Made by a program: the position numbers and the translations under genes. A stretch of DNA of 64,000 bases. It comes from an uncultured Eubacteriales bacterium (GTDB lineage: Bacteria > Bacillota > Clostridia > Christensenellales > DTU072). The DNA is taken from assembly GCA_949292905.1 (NCBI GenBank), contig CASFAV010000004.1:62001-126000 (forward strand). Direction: 5' to 3'. The notes below the pieces were generated by a model, which saw nothing but the letters and a program-made list of their open reading frames with translations, made no database searches and was not told the origin of the DNA. Below are positions 8,331-17,082 of this stretch, piece by piece. Each line of letters starts with the position of its first letter. Position 1 is the first letter of the stretch.

Positions 8331-9482
8331 TCAATGGAACGTGATCTCGACGTCGACGACGAATCGGGTGCGCGCAAGATAATTTTTCGAGTCGTTATCG
8401 CGCCACTCTGCGCCGCCTTTGCCGTAGAAGCCTCCGTACAGATCGAAAATATCCACTCCGTAAGCCCTGCATTCCTCGAAAGCCGCTTCGATGTCGGATT
8501 CGACAGACTCCTTTATGCGCGCGACGTTGCCGTCGTCGGGCTCGACGTCCTCGGGTCCGTATGCGACGGAAGCGGACAATACCTCTTTCAGGATAAGTTC
8601 CATTTTCACTTTCGTTTCCGCGCTCATCGCGTCCGGATCGAATTTTTTATTCGCACGCGAAGTCACGATAAAGTAGTTGTACACGTCGCCCGTGACCTCG
8701 TCCTTCACGGTCAACGAGCCTTCCTCGATGCGGGAGTTGACGTACGCAAGCCCCGCCGTCCCGCGCTCGTCAAGCGTAAACACGTAGCTCCCGTCCCTGA
8801 ATACCGCTGTGCGGGAAAAATCGAATACGTATTGCCTTTCCCCGCTGCCTGACGGGCTTTCCGTGCCCCCGCCGCTATCACCCGGATTTTGCTCAGATTG
8901 GGCTTCTCTTCTAGTCACTATAGGAAGCCAATTTCCGCTATTATAGCTGAAATGACTGACGAGAAAATCTTTGACGGTGCGTACTGTGCGGTCGTTGTAA
9001 TATCCGAATTCCATGAGTGCGCGCTGGATATAGAAGGAGCTTGTCTCGGAGTACGCCGTCTTCGACGAAAGGATATCGGCGGCGCTTCCCTCGGAAGCAA
9101 GCAGCAACGCGTTCTCCGAAAGATAAGCGTTGCGCACGAGATAATCGAGCGCGCCGTAGGCGTTGCCGTCGATGACTCCTTTGCCGAGTATCACGAGATT
9201 ACAATGCGACATCGCAACGATGAGATTGCTTTGCTCGCTTATCTTCGTGAGAGCGCCGGAAAGCGTCTCGGAGCGCGCCTCTGAGATGATGTATCCGGAG
9301 CTTTTGCTGTCGTCGTCGGAGGGCACCAGTATCTGCGCGGCTACGGTGAAGCCCTCCTCGTCGCCGTCTATGGCGAGACCCACCACTATCGCGCGGTCCG
9401 CAAGCGGCACCACTTCCACGCCGAGAAGAAGTATGAGCGCGAAACATACCGCGAACGCTATCCATTTATAAGATCTTCTCAT
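8331..9482 (-). CDS. Spore germination protein, GerAC family, without a recognisable lipobox
   Basis: 383 residues. The plan is that of the Ger(x)C subunit: an N-terminal hydrophobic segment, a first domain with AIVVGLAIDGDEEGFTVAAQI, and a C-terminal three-domain part ending GVDIFDLYGGFYGKGGAEW and VDVEITFH. The subunit normally is a lipoprotein on the outer face of the inner spore membrane and begins with a lipidated Cys, typically in a CWDxxE motif. Here the corresponding position reads LLLGVEVVPLADRA with no Cys, so it may be membrane-anchored by an uncleaved helix. Its start overlaps the GerAB stop by 17 bases. A Gly/Ser-rich insert lies near residue 205. Confidence 0.9.
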   Translation of the reverse strand: MRRSYKWIAFAVCFALILLLGVEVVPLADRAIVVGLAIDGDEEGFTVAAQILVPSDDDSKSSGYIISEARSETLSGALTKISEQSNLIVAMSHCNLVILGKGVIDGNAYGALDYLVRNAYLSENALLLASEGSAADILSSKTAYSETSSFYIQRALMEFGYYNDRTVRTVKDFLVSHFSYNSGNWLPIVTRREAQSEQNPGDSGGGTESPSGSGERQYVFDFSRTAVFRDGSYVFTLDERGTAGLAYVNSRIEEGSLTVKDEVTGDVYNYFIVTSRANKKFDPDAMSAETKVKMELILKEVLSASVAYGPEDVEPDDGNVARIKESVESDIEAAFEECRAYGVDIFDLYGGFYGKGGAEWRDNDSKNYLARTRFVVDVEITFH

Positions 9483-10608
9483 CCGCAGCCTCCGCCGAAA
9501 CGTGTGAAGCGCGCTTTGCCGAGGCTATCTCGAGCAACGCGAGCGTGATGGCGGTAGCCGCTACGGCTACCGCGGTAGTTATATATCTTACCGCGCCTTC
9601 CGCGAATCTCACCGTCCTTTCGGAATTATAGAAAAGAAATTCGGTGAGTAAAAGAGATACGGCGGTGAAAACCGTCACGGCTATCGGCAGAGGCGCTTTG
9701 ACGCTTTCCGCAGCCCGCCCCGCGGCGAAAGCCGTTACGGCGAGCACTATGACGCCGAAGCACAGCCACAGCACGATAGCCGGCCAATCTATACTGCCTA
9801 TTTCGGTATTCACCACGTTGAACGAGCCGAGCGACGAGAAGGCGTTGCCGACGAGATGCCCGCTCATTCCGTAAGTCATCACGAAAACTGCGTACAACGC
9901 AGGGATCACTATCACCGCGCCGAGAGCGCCGCCGATCACGGGCGCGAATCGTCCGAACGCGGAAGTACGCTTTTTACCGCGGCGTTCGCCTTCTTCCTCG
10001 TTCGTTTTCAATCTGAAAAAGAGAAGCGGCGTGTAATCGAAAAACCAGAAAAGATTTTTGTCGAACGCCTCCGCTATGGGCGCTATTCCGTCGGCGGCTA
10101 CGGGCAATACGTACGAGGGTTCCAGCTTCATTTTGCCGAATACGGCGCCTATCAGGACTACCACGGGCACGAGCCACAAAGCTATCTCCGCCACCCTGCC
10201 GATGCCCTTGGCGGCGCGAGCGGCAAGGAATATCACACACACCGTCAGGATCACCGCCACTCTGTCCGCGGAAATGTTGTAAAAAAGATACGAGGTCGTG
10301 AAAGTATTGACTTCGGACATATAGATCGCGCTTTTCACGACAAAAACGGCGACGAGCGGGAACGCTATCAAAAGATATACGGCGTTACCGTAACGCTCGC
10401 GCACGCCTTCAATCCCTCCGAGAGCGGAGATGCGCACTGTAGCCGCAAGCATACCGGCTTCTATGAGCACGGCGACGGTTATCGCCAGCCACATATCCCT
10501 GCCCGCCGTTGCCGACATCCGCCCCGGAAGAAGAGAAAACTTGAAAACGAACGCCAAAAGAAAGGCGAGTATACCGTATTGTCTTGCGGTAAGTATATTG
10601 TTTTTCAT
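9466..10608 (-). CDS. Spore germination receptor subunit, GerAB family
   Basis: 380 residues with about ten hydrophobic helices, matching the APC-superfamily-like GerAB permease subunit that forms the germinant-binding channel with GerAA and GerAC in the spore inner membrane. The N-terminus TARQYGILAFLLAFVFKFSLLPG corresponds to the family's first helix, and the loop between helices near residues 200-225 is charged. The ATG overlaps the gerA-like stop by four bases. The germinant recognised cannot be inferred. Confidence 0.92.
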   Translation of the reverse strand: MKNNILTARQYGILAFLLAFVFKFSLLPGRMSATAGRDMWLAITVAVLIEAGMLAATVRISALGGIEGVRERYGNAVYLLIAFPLVAVFVVKSAIYMSEVNTFTTSYLFYNISADRVAVILTVCVIFLAARAAKGIGRVAEIALWLVPVVVLIGAVFGKMKLEPSYVLPVAADGIAPIAEAFDKNLFWFFDYTPLLFFRLKTNEEEGERRGKKRTSAFGRFAPVIGGALGAVIVIPALYAVFVMTYGMSGHLVGNAFSSLGSFNVVNTEIGSIDWPAIVLWLCFGVIVLAVTAFAAGRAAESVKAPLPIAVTVFTAVSLLLTEFLFYNSERTVRFAEGAVRYITTAVAVAATAITLALLEIASAKRASHVSAEAADEKIL

Positions 10609-12038
10609 AATTTAAGCCTTGTATTGTTTTTCAGCCTCAAAGCGCCGGTACGGCGCGTTCTGTCCTTAATGGACACCTTCACGACGCTGTCTCTCACGTC
10701 GCCGGGCACGAGCGGCGCAAAAGGCGCAAGATACGGCACGCCGTATATCTCCATCGAACACACGTAAGCGAGCACGGCTATCACCGCAAGCAGTATCCCG
10801 TAGATACCGAACGCCGCCCCGACGAAAACGAGAGATATCCTTATCACGCTGAAGGCGCCGACTTCGTCGGGTATGGCGAATAGCCCTATGCTCGACATCG
10901 CCGTGATGAGCACGGTGAGCGACGACAGCACTCCCGCATTCACGGCGGTCTCGCCGAGAATGATACCGCCGACCACCGACATCGCCATACCGAGATAACG
11001 CGGCATTCTCACGCTCGCTTCGCCGAGCACTTCGAAAAATATGAGCGCGATAAGCATCTCGAGCACCGGGGAAAAAGGTATCCCGCTCGTGCTGTTGATG
11101 ATGGTGATAAGCAGTTCCAAAGGCAATATCTGATACTGATGCGATTGAAGCGCCACGAACATCCCGGGCAAAAGCACTGCGAAAAACACTCCCAGCAGCC
11201 TCATTATCCTGACTACCGTGGTGCGCACGGGGCGCCTGTAATAATCTTCGGAATCGTGAAAATCTTCTATCAGCATGAAAGGAAGCGTTATCACCATGGG
11301 CGAGCCGTCCACGATTATGCCTACCCGTCCGTCGAGAAGCTTGGTGGCGAGGATATCGGGTTTTTCGGTGGCGCCGGACTGCTTGAATACCGAATAATTG
11401 CGTTCCTCGAGAAATTTAGCGATATAGCTCGAGTCCACGATACCGTCTATGTCTATCTTCCCGAGCCGCTCTGTCACGGCATCCACAACGTCTTTACGCG
11501 CTATTCCTTTCAAATAGCATACGCGTATCTGCGTGCGGGTGTACCTGCCGACGACCAAGGCTTTGAATACGAGTTTGCCCGAACCGAAACGCCTGCGGAT
11601 GAGCACCATATTGCTTTTGAAGTCCTCGGTGAAGCCCTCGCGCGGACCTTTTATGACCGCGGCTGTAGGCGGCTCCATTATCGGGCGCGTGGCGTAACCC
11701 TGAGTGCCTATCGCGAAATACTCTTCGGCGCCCTCAACGATGACCCCGCAGGCGCCCTTGGCGAGTTTTTCCGCAAACGCCTTACGCGAAGGAAAACTTT
11801 CCAACGCCTCCGCCGTGACTATCACGCCTTTGAGACCTTCCGCGGTAGGCTCGAACTTGCCTTCGGAAGCGATAAGCGGGGTAAGCACGCCCATATCTAT
11901 CTCGCGCATCTCCACCATTCCGTCGCAAAATACGAGCGCCATCCTGACTTCGCCCGCGGTGAACTCGCGGACGACAAAGTCGTCGCTTCCGTTGAAAGCG
12001 CGTTTAAGTAAGACAATCTCGGAATCGTAATCTTTCAT
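10605..12038 (-). CDS. Spore germination receptor subunit, GerAA family
   Basis: 477 residues, close to family length. The soluble N-terminal half contains FKSNMVLIRRRFGSGKLVFK and YLKGIARKDVVD, and the TM half contains the family block GIIVDGSPMVITLPFMLIEDFH and a run of about five helices including INSTSGIPFSPVLEMLIALI and YLGMAMSVVGGIILGETAV. It forms the core of the nutrient germinant receptor. The start ATG has a weak ribosome site. It follows a terminator after mrp and heads the A-B-C operon. Presence of this operon argues that the organism forms spores or descends from spore formers. Confidence 0.95.
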   Translation of the reverse strand: MKDYDSEIVLLKRAFNGSDDFVVREFTAGEVRMALVFCDGMVEMREIDMGVLTPLIASEGKFEPTAEGLKGVIVTAEALESFPSRKAFAEKLAKGACGVIVEGAEEYFAIGTQGYATRPIMEPPTAAVIKGPREGFTEDFKSNMVLIRRRFGSGKLVFKALVVGRYTRTQIRVCYLKGIARKDVVDAVTERLGKIDIDGIVDSSYIAKFLEERNYSVFKQSGATEKPDILATKLLDGRVGIIVDGSPMVITLPFMLIEDFHDSEDYYRRPVRTTVVRIMRLLGVFFAVLLPGMFVALQSHQYQILPLELLITIINSTSGIPFSPVLEMLIALIFFEVLGEASVRMPRYLGMAMSVVGGIILGETAVNAGVLSSLTVLITAMSSIGLFAIPDEVGAFSVIRISLVFVGAAFGIYGILLAVIAVLAYVCSMEIYGVPYLAPFAPLVPGDVRDSVVKVSIKDRTRRTGALRLKNNTRLKL

Positions 12039-12062
12039 ACCCGTAAGGATTGCCTCTTTGAC

Positions 12063-12095
12063 AAAAAATAAACCGGAAGGGAGTTCCTTCCGGTC
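12063..12095 (-). terminator. Rho-independent terminator after mrp
   Basis: On the minus strand a 9-bp ACCGGAAGG/CCTTCCGGT stem with a short loop is followed by TTATTTTTTG. It lies between mrp and the gerA-like gene. Confidence 0.8.
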
Positions 12096-12115
12096 CGATC
12101 GACGCTAAATCGTCA

Positions 12116-12943
12116 TCAGGCTTTCGCCACTATGTTCCAGAGCTCTTCCGAAGGCTCTAATTCCTCGGCCTTGCCCGCGTCGGCAAGCTCGGCGACTCTC
12201 GGATCGAGCGGAAGTTTCGCGACGGCTCCTATAGAAAATTTCTTCGCGGTCTCGTCTATACGGCTTTTGCCGAACAGATAATGACGCTTCCCGCAATCGG
12301 GGCACTCGAAATAGGACATGTTTTCTACTATACCGAGTATGGGTATATTCATCATATTAGCCATTCTTGTAGCTTTAGCTACGATTAAGCTCACCAACTC
12401 CTGCGGAGAAGTAACTATGACTATACCGTCCAGAGGAAGCGACTGGAATACGGTGAGCGGCACGTCGCCCGTGCCGGGAGGCATGTCCACGAACATGTAA
12501 TCCACCTCGCCCCATACCACGTTAGTCCAGAACTGCTTGACCGTGCCTGCAAGTATGGGTCCTCTCCATATGACGGGTTCCGTAGCGTCTTCGACAAGCA
12601 GATTGAGCGACATAAGGCGTATCCCTGTAGCCGTAGCTACCGGAAGTATGTTTTCCTCATCCATCGCTTCCGCCGTTTCGGTTATACCGAACATCTTGGG
12701 TATCGACGGTCCGGTTATGTCCGCGTCGAGGATCGCCACGTTATACCCCCTCTTCCTTGCCGCCACGGCGAGCGAAGCGGTCACCATGGATTTGCCGACG
12801 CCGCCTTTACCGGATACGACGCCTATCACCTTGCCTACTTTGCTGAGCGGATTCGAGGGAGCGAGGAAGCTCTCTTTACCGCCGCCTTCGCGGGACGCGC
12901 ATTCCGCGGAGCAATGATCGCAATCGTGCGTACATTCACTCAT
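12116..12943 (-). CDS. mrp: Mrp/NBP35-family Fe-S cluster carrier ATPase
   Basis: 275 residues. The deviant Walker A GKGGVGKS lies near residue 45, followed by AILDADITGPSIPKMFG and DMPPGTGDVPLT, and the C-terminal Fe-S CxxC is in YFECPDCGKRH. The N-terminus holds an extra Cys cluster (CTHDCDHCSAEC), seen in clostridial Mrp proteins. The protein assembles or carries 4Fe-4S clusters in the cytosol. I chose the ATG with AAGGAGAA just upstream, 30 codons inside the longest frame. It has its own promoter and terminator and appears monocistronic. Confidence 0.95.
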   Translation of the reverse strand: MSECTHDCDHCSAECASREGGGKESFLAPSNPLSKVGKVIGVVSGKGGVGKSMVTASLAVAARKRGYNVAILDADITGPSIPKMFGITETAEAMDEENILPVATATGIRLMSLNLLVEDATEPVIWRGPILAGTVKQFWTNVVWGEVDYMFVDMPPGTGDVPLTVFQSLPLDGIVIVTSPQELVSLIVAKATRMANMMNIPILGIVENMSYFECPDCGKRHYLFGKSRIDETAKKFSIGAVAKLPLDPRVAELADAGKAEELEPSEELWNIVAKA

Positions 12944-13004
12944 TTTCCGTTCTCCTTTGCCCTTCCGGGCTCCCGCGGCGCTCTGCGCCGCTATATTCCT
13001 CAAT

Positions 13005-13033
13005 ATAATAGCACAGCCTTTACCGGTTAGCAA
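13005..13033 (-). promoter_or_regulatory. Promoter for mrp with extended -10
   Basis: Minus strand -35 TTGCTA and -10 TATTAT with a 17-base spacer; the -10 is preceded by TGC, an extended -10. It ends about 60 bases before the mrp start. Confidence 0.6.
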
Positions 13034-13151
13034 CAGTTTACCGGGATAGTCGGCTTTTTGTTTTACGCGTTCCGTTTGCGTAAACTTCGCGAAGCGCCTT
13101 CGCCTGCAAAGCTTCCGATACGTAAAGCGAGTAAATTTAGGGCGTAGCGAC

Positions 13152-13180
13152 TTGAACGCCGGCTCGGAATGTAATATAAT
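13152..13180 (+). promoter_or_regulatory. Promoter of the arabinose operon
   Basis: -35 TTGAAC (13152-13157), -10 TATAAT (13175-13180), 17-base spacer, about 28 bases before the kinase start. No AraR-type palindrome was recognised near it. Confidence 0.75.
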
Positions 13181-13208
13181 GTTATTATCCGATGATCAGA
13201 GGTGCAGT

Positions 13209-14864
13209 ATGAAAAGTTCCGAGACGCAACGCGGCGAAAAGCGTTCCGCCGGTAAAGTCATATGCGATCCGAGCTCCGCACGTAAGCTAGAGCTCGGGTC
13301 TCTCATCGCCGACGGTGGCGCGACGCTCGGGATAGAGCTCGGCTCGACAAGGGTGAAAGCGGTTGCCGTCGATAAAGATCTCCGCGTTATCGCAAGCGGC
13401 TCGGCGCAGTGGGAAAACAGCTTCACCGACGGTTATTGGAGCTATTCGGAAGAAGAGATATTCTCCGCCCTGCGCGCTTCCTACGCCGCCCTTAAACGTG
13501 ATATAGAATACAGGTACGGCGTTACGCCGCGCACTTTCGCCTGCATGGGGATATCCGCGATGATGCACGGCTATCTCGCTTTCGATAAAAACGACAGACT
13601 TCTCGTGCCGTTCCGCACCTGGCGCAACGTCAACGCCGCGCGCGCTTCCGAGATACTCGGGCGGGCTTTGGGCGAGCACATACCGGAAAGATGGAGTATA
13701 GCGCACCTTTATCAGGCGGCTTTGGACAAGGAAAGCCACGTCAAAGATATAGCTTCGATGAATACTCTTGCCGGATACGTGCATTATCGCCTTACCGGCA
13801 ACAGAGTCCTCGGCGTGGGCGACGCGAGCGGAATGTTCCCGCTCGAAGGTCTTGCTTACGCTCCCGCGGCGGCAAAGGCAACGGAAGCGATGCTCTCCGC
13901 AGAGGGCGTAAACGTCAAGATAAACGAAATTTTCCCCGAGATCCTTACCGCAGGCGACATTGCGGGCAAGCTTACCGAAGCGGGAGCGGCTCTCCTCGAC
14001 GCGAGCGGCACGCTCGATGCGGGGATCCCTTTCTGCCCGCCCGAAGGCGACGCCGGAACGGGAATGGTCGCGACGGCGAGTCTTCGCCCGCTTACCGGAA
14101 ACGTCAGCGCCGGTACGAGCGCTTTCGCGATGATAGTCCTCGAGCGCAAGCTTAACGCATATCACCGCGAAATAGATACGGTCGCCACTCCCTGCGGCGA
14201 TCCCGTGGCGATGATACATTGCAACAACTGTTGCGGCGATATCGACGATTGGCTATCCGTTTTCCGCGAAGCGGTAGCCCTATATACGGATAAAGAGATA
14301 TCCGACGACGAGCTGTACGGTAAGCTCCTGGCTACGGCCGACGAAGCCCAGAACGACGCGGACGTCATCTCATTCAACTATTTGTCGGGCGAAAGCATCA
14401 CCGAAGTCGTACGCGGAGCGCCCGCCGTATTCCGCAGAGGCGACAGACCGTTCGCGTTGTCCTCGTTCGTTAGATCCCTGCTTTATTCCGCAGTCGCCAC
14501 CCTCAGCATAGGCATGGAGGTCCTGCGCTCCGAAAATATAAGCGTGGACAGTATCGCGGCGCACGGCGGTTTTTGCAAGTCGAAGCAAGGCTTGCGCGCG
14601 TTGTCGGCGGCTCTCGACGCACCGATATGCGCTTACGACACCGCGGGCGAAGGCGGAGCATGGGGTATGGCGGCGCTCGCCGCTTACGCCGTAAGCGGAA
14701 AACGCACAACTCTTCCCGATTATCTCGACGAAAAAGTCTTCGCTTCCCTTAAAGCGCGCCGCGTGCGCGCCGATAAAGCCGAAGCGGAAAATTTCGCCGC
14801 TTATCTCGAGCTTTACAAAAAGCTCATCCCGCTCGAAAAGGAGGCGCAAAAAATATATGAGTGA
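13209..14864 (+). CDS. FGGY-family carbohydrate kinase, probable L-ribulokinase
   Basis: 551 residues. FGGY kinase landmarks are TLGIELGSTRVKAV near residue 35 (phosphate 1 loop), GISAMMHGYLAFD, SAGTSAFAM in the nucleotide domain, and AAHGGFCKS with GAWGMAALAAY near the C-terminus. The gene directly precedes araD and araA, so phosphorylation of L-ribulose is the natural role; the sequence is not a classical AraB, hence no symbol. An N-terminal extension of about 35 residues before the kinase fold is unusual. I use the ATG at 13209, preceded by AGAGGTG, because an earlier in-frame start would lie upstream of the promoter -10. It overlaps araD by eight bases. Confidence 0.85.
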   Translation: MKSSETQRGEKRSAGKVICDPSSARKLELGSLIADGGATLGIELGSTRVKAVAVDKDLRVIASGSAQWENSFTDGYWSYSEEEIFSALRASYAALKRDIEYRYGVTPRTFACMGISAMMHGYLAFDKNDRLLVPFRTWRNVNAARASEILGRALGEHIPERWSIAHLYQAALDKESHVKDIASMNTLAGYVHYRLTGNRVLGVGDASGMFPLEGLAYAPAAAKATEAMLSAEGVNVKINEIFPEILTAGDIAGKLTEAGAALLDASGTLDAGIPFCPPEGDAGTGMVATASLRPLTGNVSAGTSAFAMIVLERKLNAYHREIDTVATPCGDPVAMIHCNNCCGDIDDWLSVFREAVALYTDKEISDDELYGKLLATADEAQNDADVISFNYLSGESITEVVRGAPAVFRRGDRPFALSSFVRSLLYSAVATLSIGMEVLRSENISVDSIAAHGGFCKSKQGLRALSAALDAPICAYDTAGEGGAWGMAALAAYAVSGKRTTLPDYLDEKVFASLKARRVRADKAEAENFAAYLELYKKLIPLEKEAQKIYE

Positions 14865-15558
14865 TCTGTATTCGTTGAAAAAAGCCGTTTACGAAGCGAA
14901 CGTAAGGCTTTTCGAAAGCGGTCTTGCCGTACTTACCTGGGGCAACGTGAGCGCGATCGACCGCGAAAAAGGTCTCGTCGTCATCAAGCCGAGCGGCGTG
15001 GATTACGCCGAACTGAAGCCGGACGATATGGCTGTGGTATATCTTGACGGGACGGTGGCGGAAGGCTCGTTGCGTCCTTCGAGCGACACGCCCACTCACC
15101 TCGAATTGTACGCGGCGTTCAAGGATATCGGCGCCGTCGTGCATACGCACTCGTCCTTCGCTACGGCTTTCGCGCAGGCGAAGCGCCCGATAATCCCTTT
15201 CGGCACAACTCACGCCGACTGCTTCTACGGCGAAGTGCCCCTGACCCGCGAGCTCAGGGCCGAAGAACTCGCGGAATACGAGAAAAATACGGGAAAAGCG
15301 ATAATCGAAGCCTTTTCCGGCATAGATCCCTCGAGCATTCCCGCGGTACTGGTGGCTTCGCACGGACCTTTCGCGTGGGGCAAGTCCCCGGTCAACGCCG
15401 TGGACAACGCGATTACTCTCGAAGAAGTCGCCAAAATGGCGTACCGCACGCTGACGCTCGCGCCTGACGCGGCGAGGCTCGGTCAACACATACTCGACAA
15501 ACATTATTTCCGCAAACACGGCGCGAACGCCTATTACGGACAAGGAGAACATAAATGA
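14857..15558 (+). CDS. araD: L-ribulose-5-phosphate 4-epimerase
   Basis: 233 residues, the usual AraD size. Class II aldolase/epimerase landmarks are TWGNVSAIDREKGLVVIKPS, SSDTPTHLELYAAF, and the zinc ligands VVHTHSSFATAFAQ with a further His in VASHGPFAWGK. It converts L-ribulose 5-phosphate to D-xylulose 5-phosphate in the cytosol. A GGAGG sits inside the kinase 3' end just upstream. It overlaps both neighbours, so the three arabinose genes are translationally coupled. Confidence 0.95.
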   Translation: MSDLYSLKKAVYEANVRLFESGLAVLTWGNVSAIDREKGLVVIKPSGVDYAELKPDDMAVVYLDGTVAEGSLRPSSDTPTHLELYAAFKDIGAVVHTHSSFATAFAQAKRPIIPFGTTHADCFYGEVPLTRELRAEELAEYEKNTGKAIIEAFSGIDPSSIPAVLVASHGPFAWGKSPVNAVDNAITLEEVAKMAYRTLTLAPDAARLGQHILDKHYFRKHGANAYYGQGEHK

Positions 15559-16949
15559 AATACGCAGCATTTTTAACGGGAAGTCAATACCTTTACGGCG
15601 AAGACGCGCTGGAAGCGGTCAACGCCGATTCCGTGCGCATCGCGGGGTATCTCGACAAAGCGGCTCGCGGAGCTCGCGTCGTTTACAAGGGCGTGATGAA
15701 AACCACCGACGAAATAGTCGCCACGGTCAAGCAAATAAATTCGGACGACGAATGTATCGGCGTTATCGTGTGGTGCCACACCTTCAGCCCCGCCAAAATG
15801 TGGATCAACGGGCTTAAACTTCTGCAAAAACCTTTGCTTCATCTGCACACGCAGGCGAACCGCGAACTTCCTTACGCCGAGATAGACATGGACTTCATGA
15901 ACCTCAATCAGGCGGCTCACGGCGACAGGGAATTTGCGTATATCCTCACCCGCATGGGTATCGTAAGGAAAAGCGTCGTAGGTTACTACGAGGACGAAGC
16001 TACCGTGAAAGAGATAGATCTCTGGCTCGATCTGGCGCGCGCAAAAGACTATTCCGAAAAACTCGGGATATGCCGCTTCGGCGACAATATGCGCGAAGTT
16101 GCGGTTACCGAAGGCGATAAAGTGGAAGCCCATATCCGCTTCGGCTGGCAAACGGATTATTACGGTATCGGCGATCTTTATGAGGAGATAGACGGAGTCG
16201 GCGACGAAGAAACCGACGCGCTCTACTCCGAAACGCTCAAGCGCTACGAACTTAAAACCGACGACGTTGCGGCCGTCAGAGAACAGATAAAGTACGCGAT
16301 AGCCTTACGCAGATTCCTCGATCGCTCGGGATACAAGGCGTTCACGACGAACTTTCAGGACCTGCACGGTCTCAGGCAATTACCCGGTATGGCGGTACAG
16401 CTTCTCATGGCGGACGGATACGGCTTCGGAGCGGAAGGCGACTGGAAGATAGCCGCTCTCGGCGCGGTGATGCGCGAGATGGCGAAGTACCGCAAAGGCG
16501 CCACGGCATTTATGGAAGATTACACCTACGATCTCACGCCGGGCAAAGAGCTCGTGCTCGGCGCGCACATGCTCGAAGTATGCCCCACCATGGCGGCTAC
16601 AAAGCCCACGATCGAAGTACGTCCCCTCGGAATAGGCGGTAAAGAGCCGCCGGCAAGACTCGTATTCGACGGTATATGCGGCGATGCCATAGCGGTCTGC
16701 ATGGTGGACACCGGAAGCGGCTTCCGCCTTATCTGCGCGGATATCGAACTCGTCAAGCAGCCCGCGCCGATGCCCGCGCTTCCCGTAGCGCGCGTTATGT
16801 GGCGGATAAAACCCGATTTCAAGAGCGGCGTTCGCGCCTGGCTCGAAGCGGGCGGCGCGCATCATACGGTCGTTTCCACCGCGCTCACCGCGTCCGATAT
16901 GGAAGCGTTCGCCGCTCTCCACGGCATCGAATTCGTACATATCGGTTAA
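15555..16949 (+). CDS. araA: L-arabinose isomerase
   Basis: 464 residues, slightly shorter than the roughly 490-500 of many AraA. Family signatures include GVIVWCHTFSPAKMWINGL, HLHTQANRELPYAEIDMDFMN, GDNMREVAVTEGDKVEA, and the C-terminal metal-site region with GAHMLEVCP. It isomerises L-arabinose to L-ribulose with Mn2+. The ATG overlaps the araD stop by four bases and an AAGGAG lies upstream. A rho-independent terminator follows 22 bases after the stop, closing the operon. No arabinose transporter or regulator is linked. Confidence 0.96.
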   Translation: MKYAAFLTGSQYLYGEDALEAVNADSVRIAGYLDKAARGARVVYKGVMKTTDEIVATVKQINSDDECIGVIVWCHTFSPAKMWINGLKLLQKPLLHLHTQANRELPYAEIDMDFMNLNQAAHGDREFAYILTRMGIVRKSVVGYYEDEATVKEIDLWLDLARAKDYSEKLGICRFGDNMREVAVTEGDKVEAHIRFGWQTDYYGIGDLYEEIDGVGDEETDALYSETLKRYELKTDDVAAVREQIKYAIALRRFLDRSGYKAFTTNFQDLHGLRQLPGMAVQLLMADGYGFGAEGDWKIAALGAVMREMAKYRKGATAFMEDYTYDLTPGKELVLGAHMLEVCPTMAATKPTIEVRPLGIGGKEPPARLVFDGICGDAIAVCMVDTGSGFRLICADIELVKQPAPMPALPVARVMWRIKPDFKSGVRAWLEAGGAHHTVVSTALTASDMEAFAALHGIEFVHIG

Positions 16950-16970
16950 ATACTATATTGAAATTCCGGA

Positions 16971-16998
16971 AAACGAACCGCGCCCGCGGTTCGTTTTT
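16971..16998 (+). terminator. Terminator of the arabinose operon
   Basis: Stem of AAACGAACCG with CGGTTCGTTT and a U-tract (TTTTT), located just after araA. Confidence 0.85.
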
Positions 16999-17082
16999 AT
17001 TTACCCCTACGCAATATTTTCCGCGTTTAAAAAGTCGTTCGATTGTAAACAATTCTTTTATCAACTTAACGGAGGTAACTGA

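Noticed and set aside
13152..13208. Upstream extension of the arabinose kinase
   Set aside because: It would begin at the -35 hexamer of the gene's own promoter.
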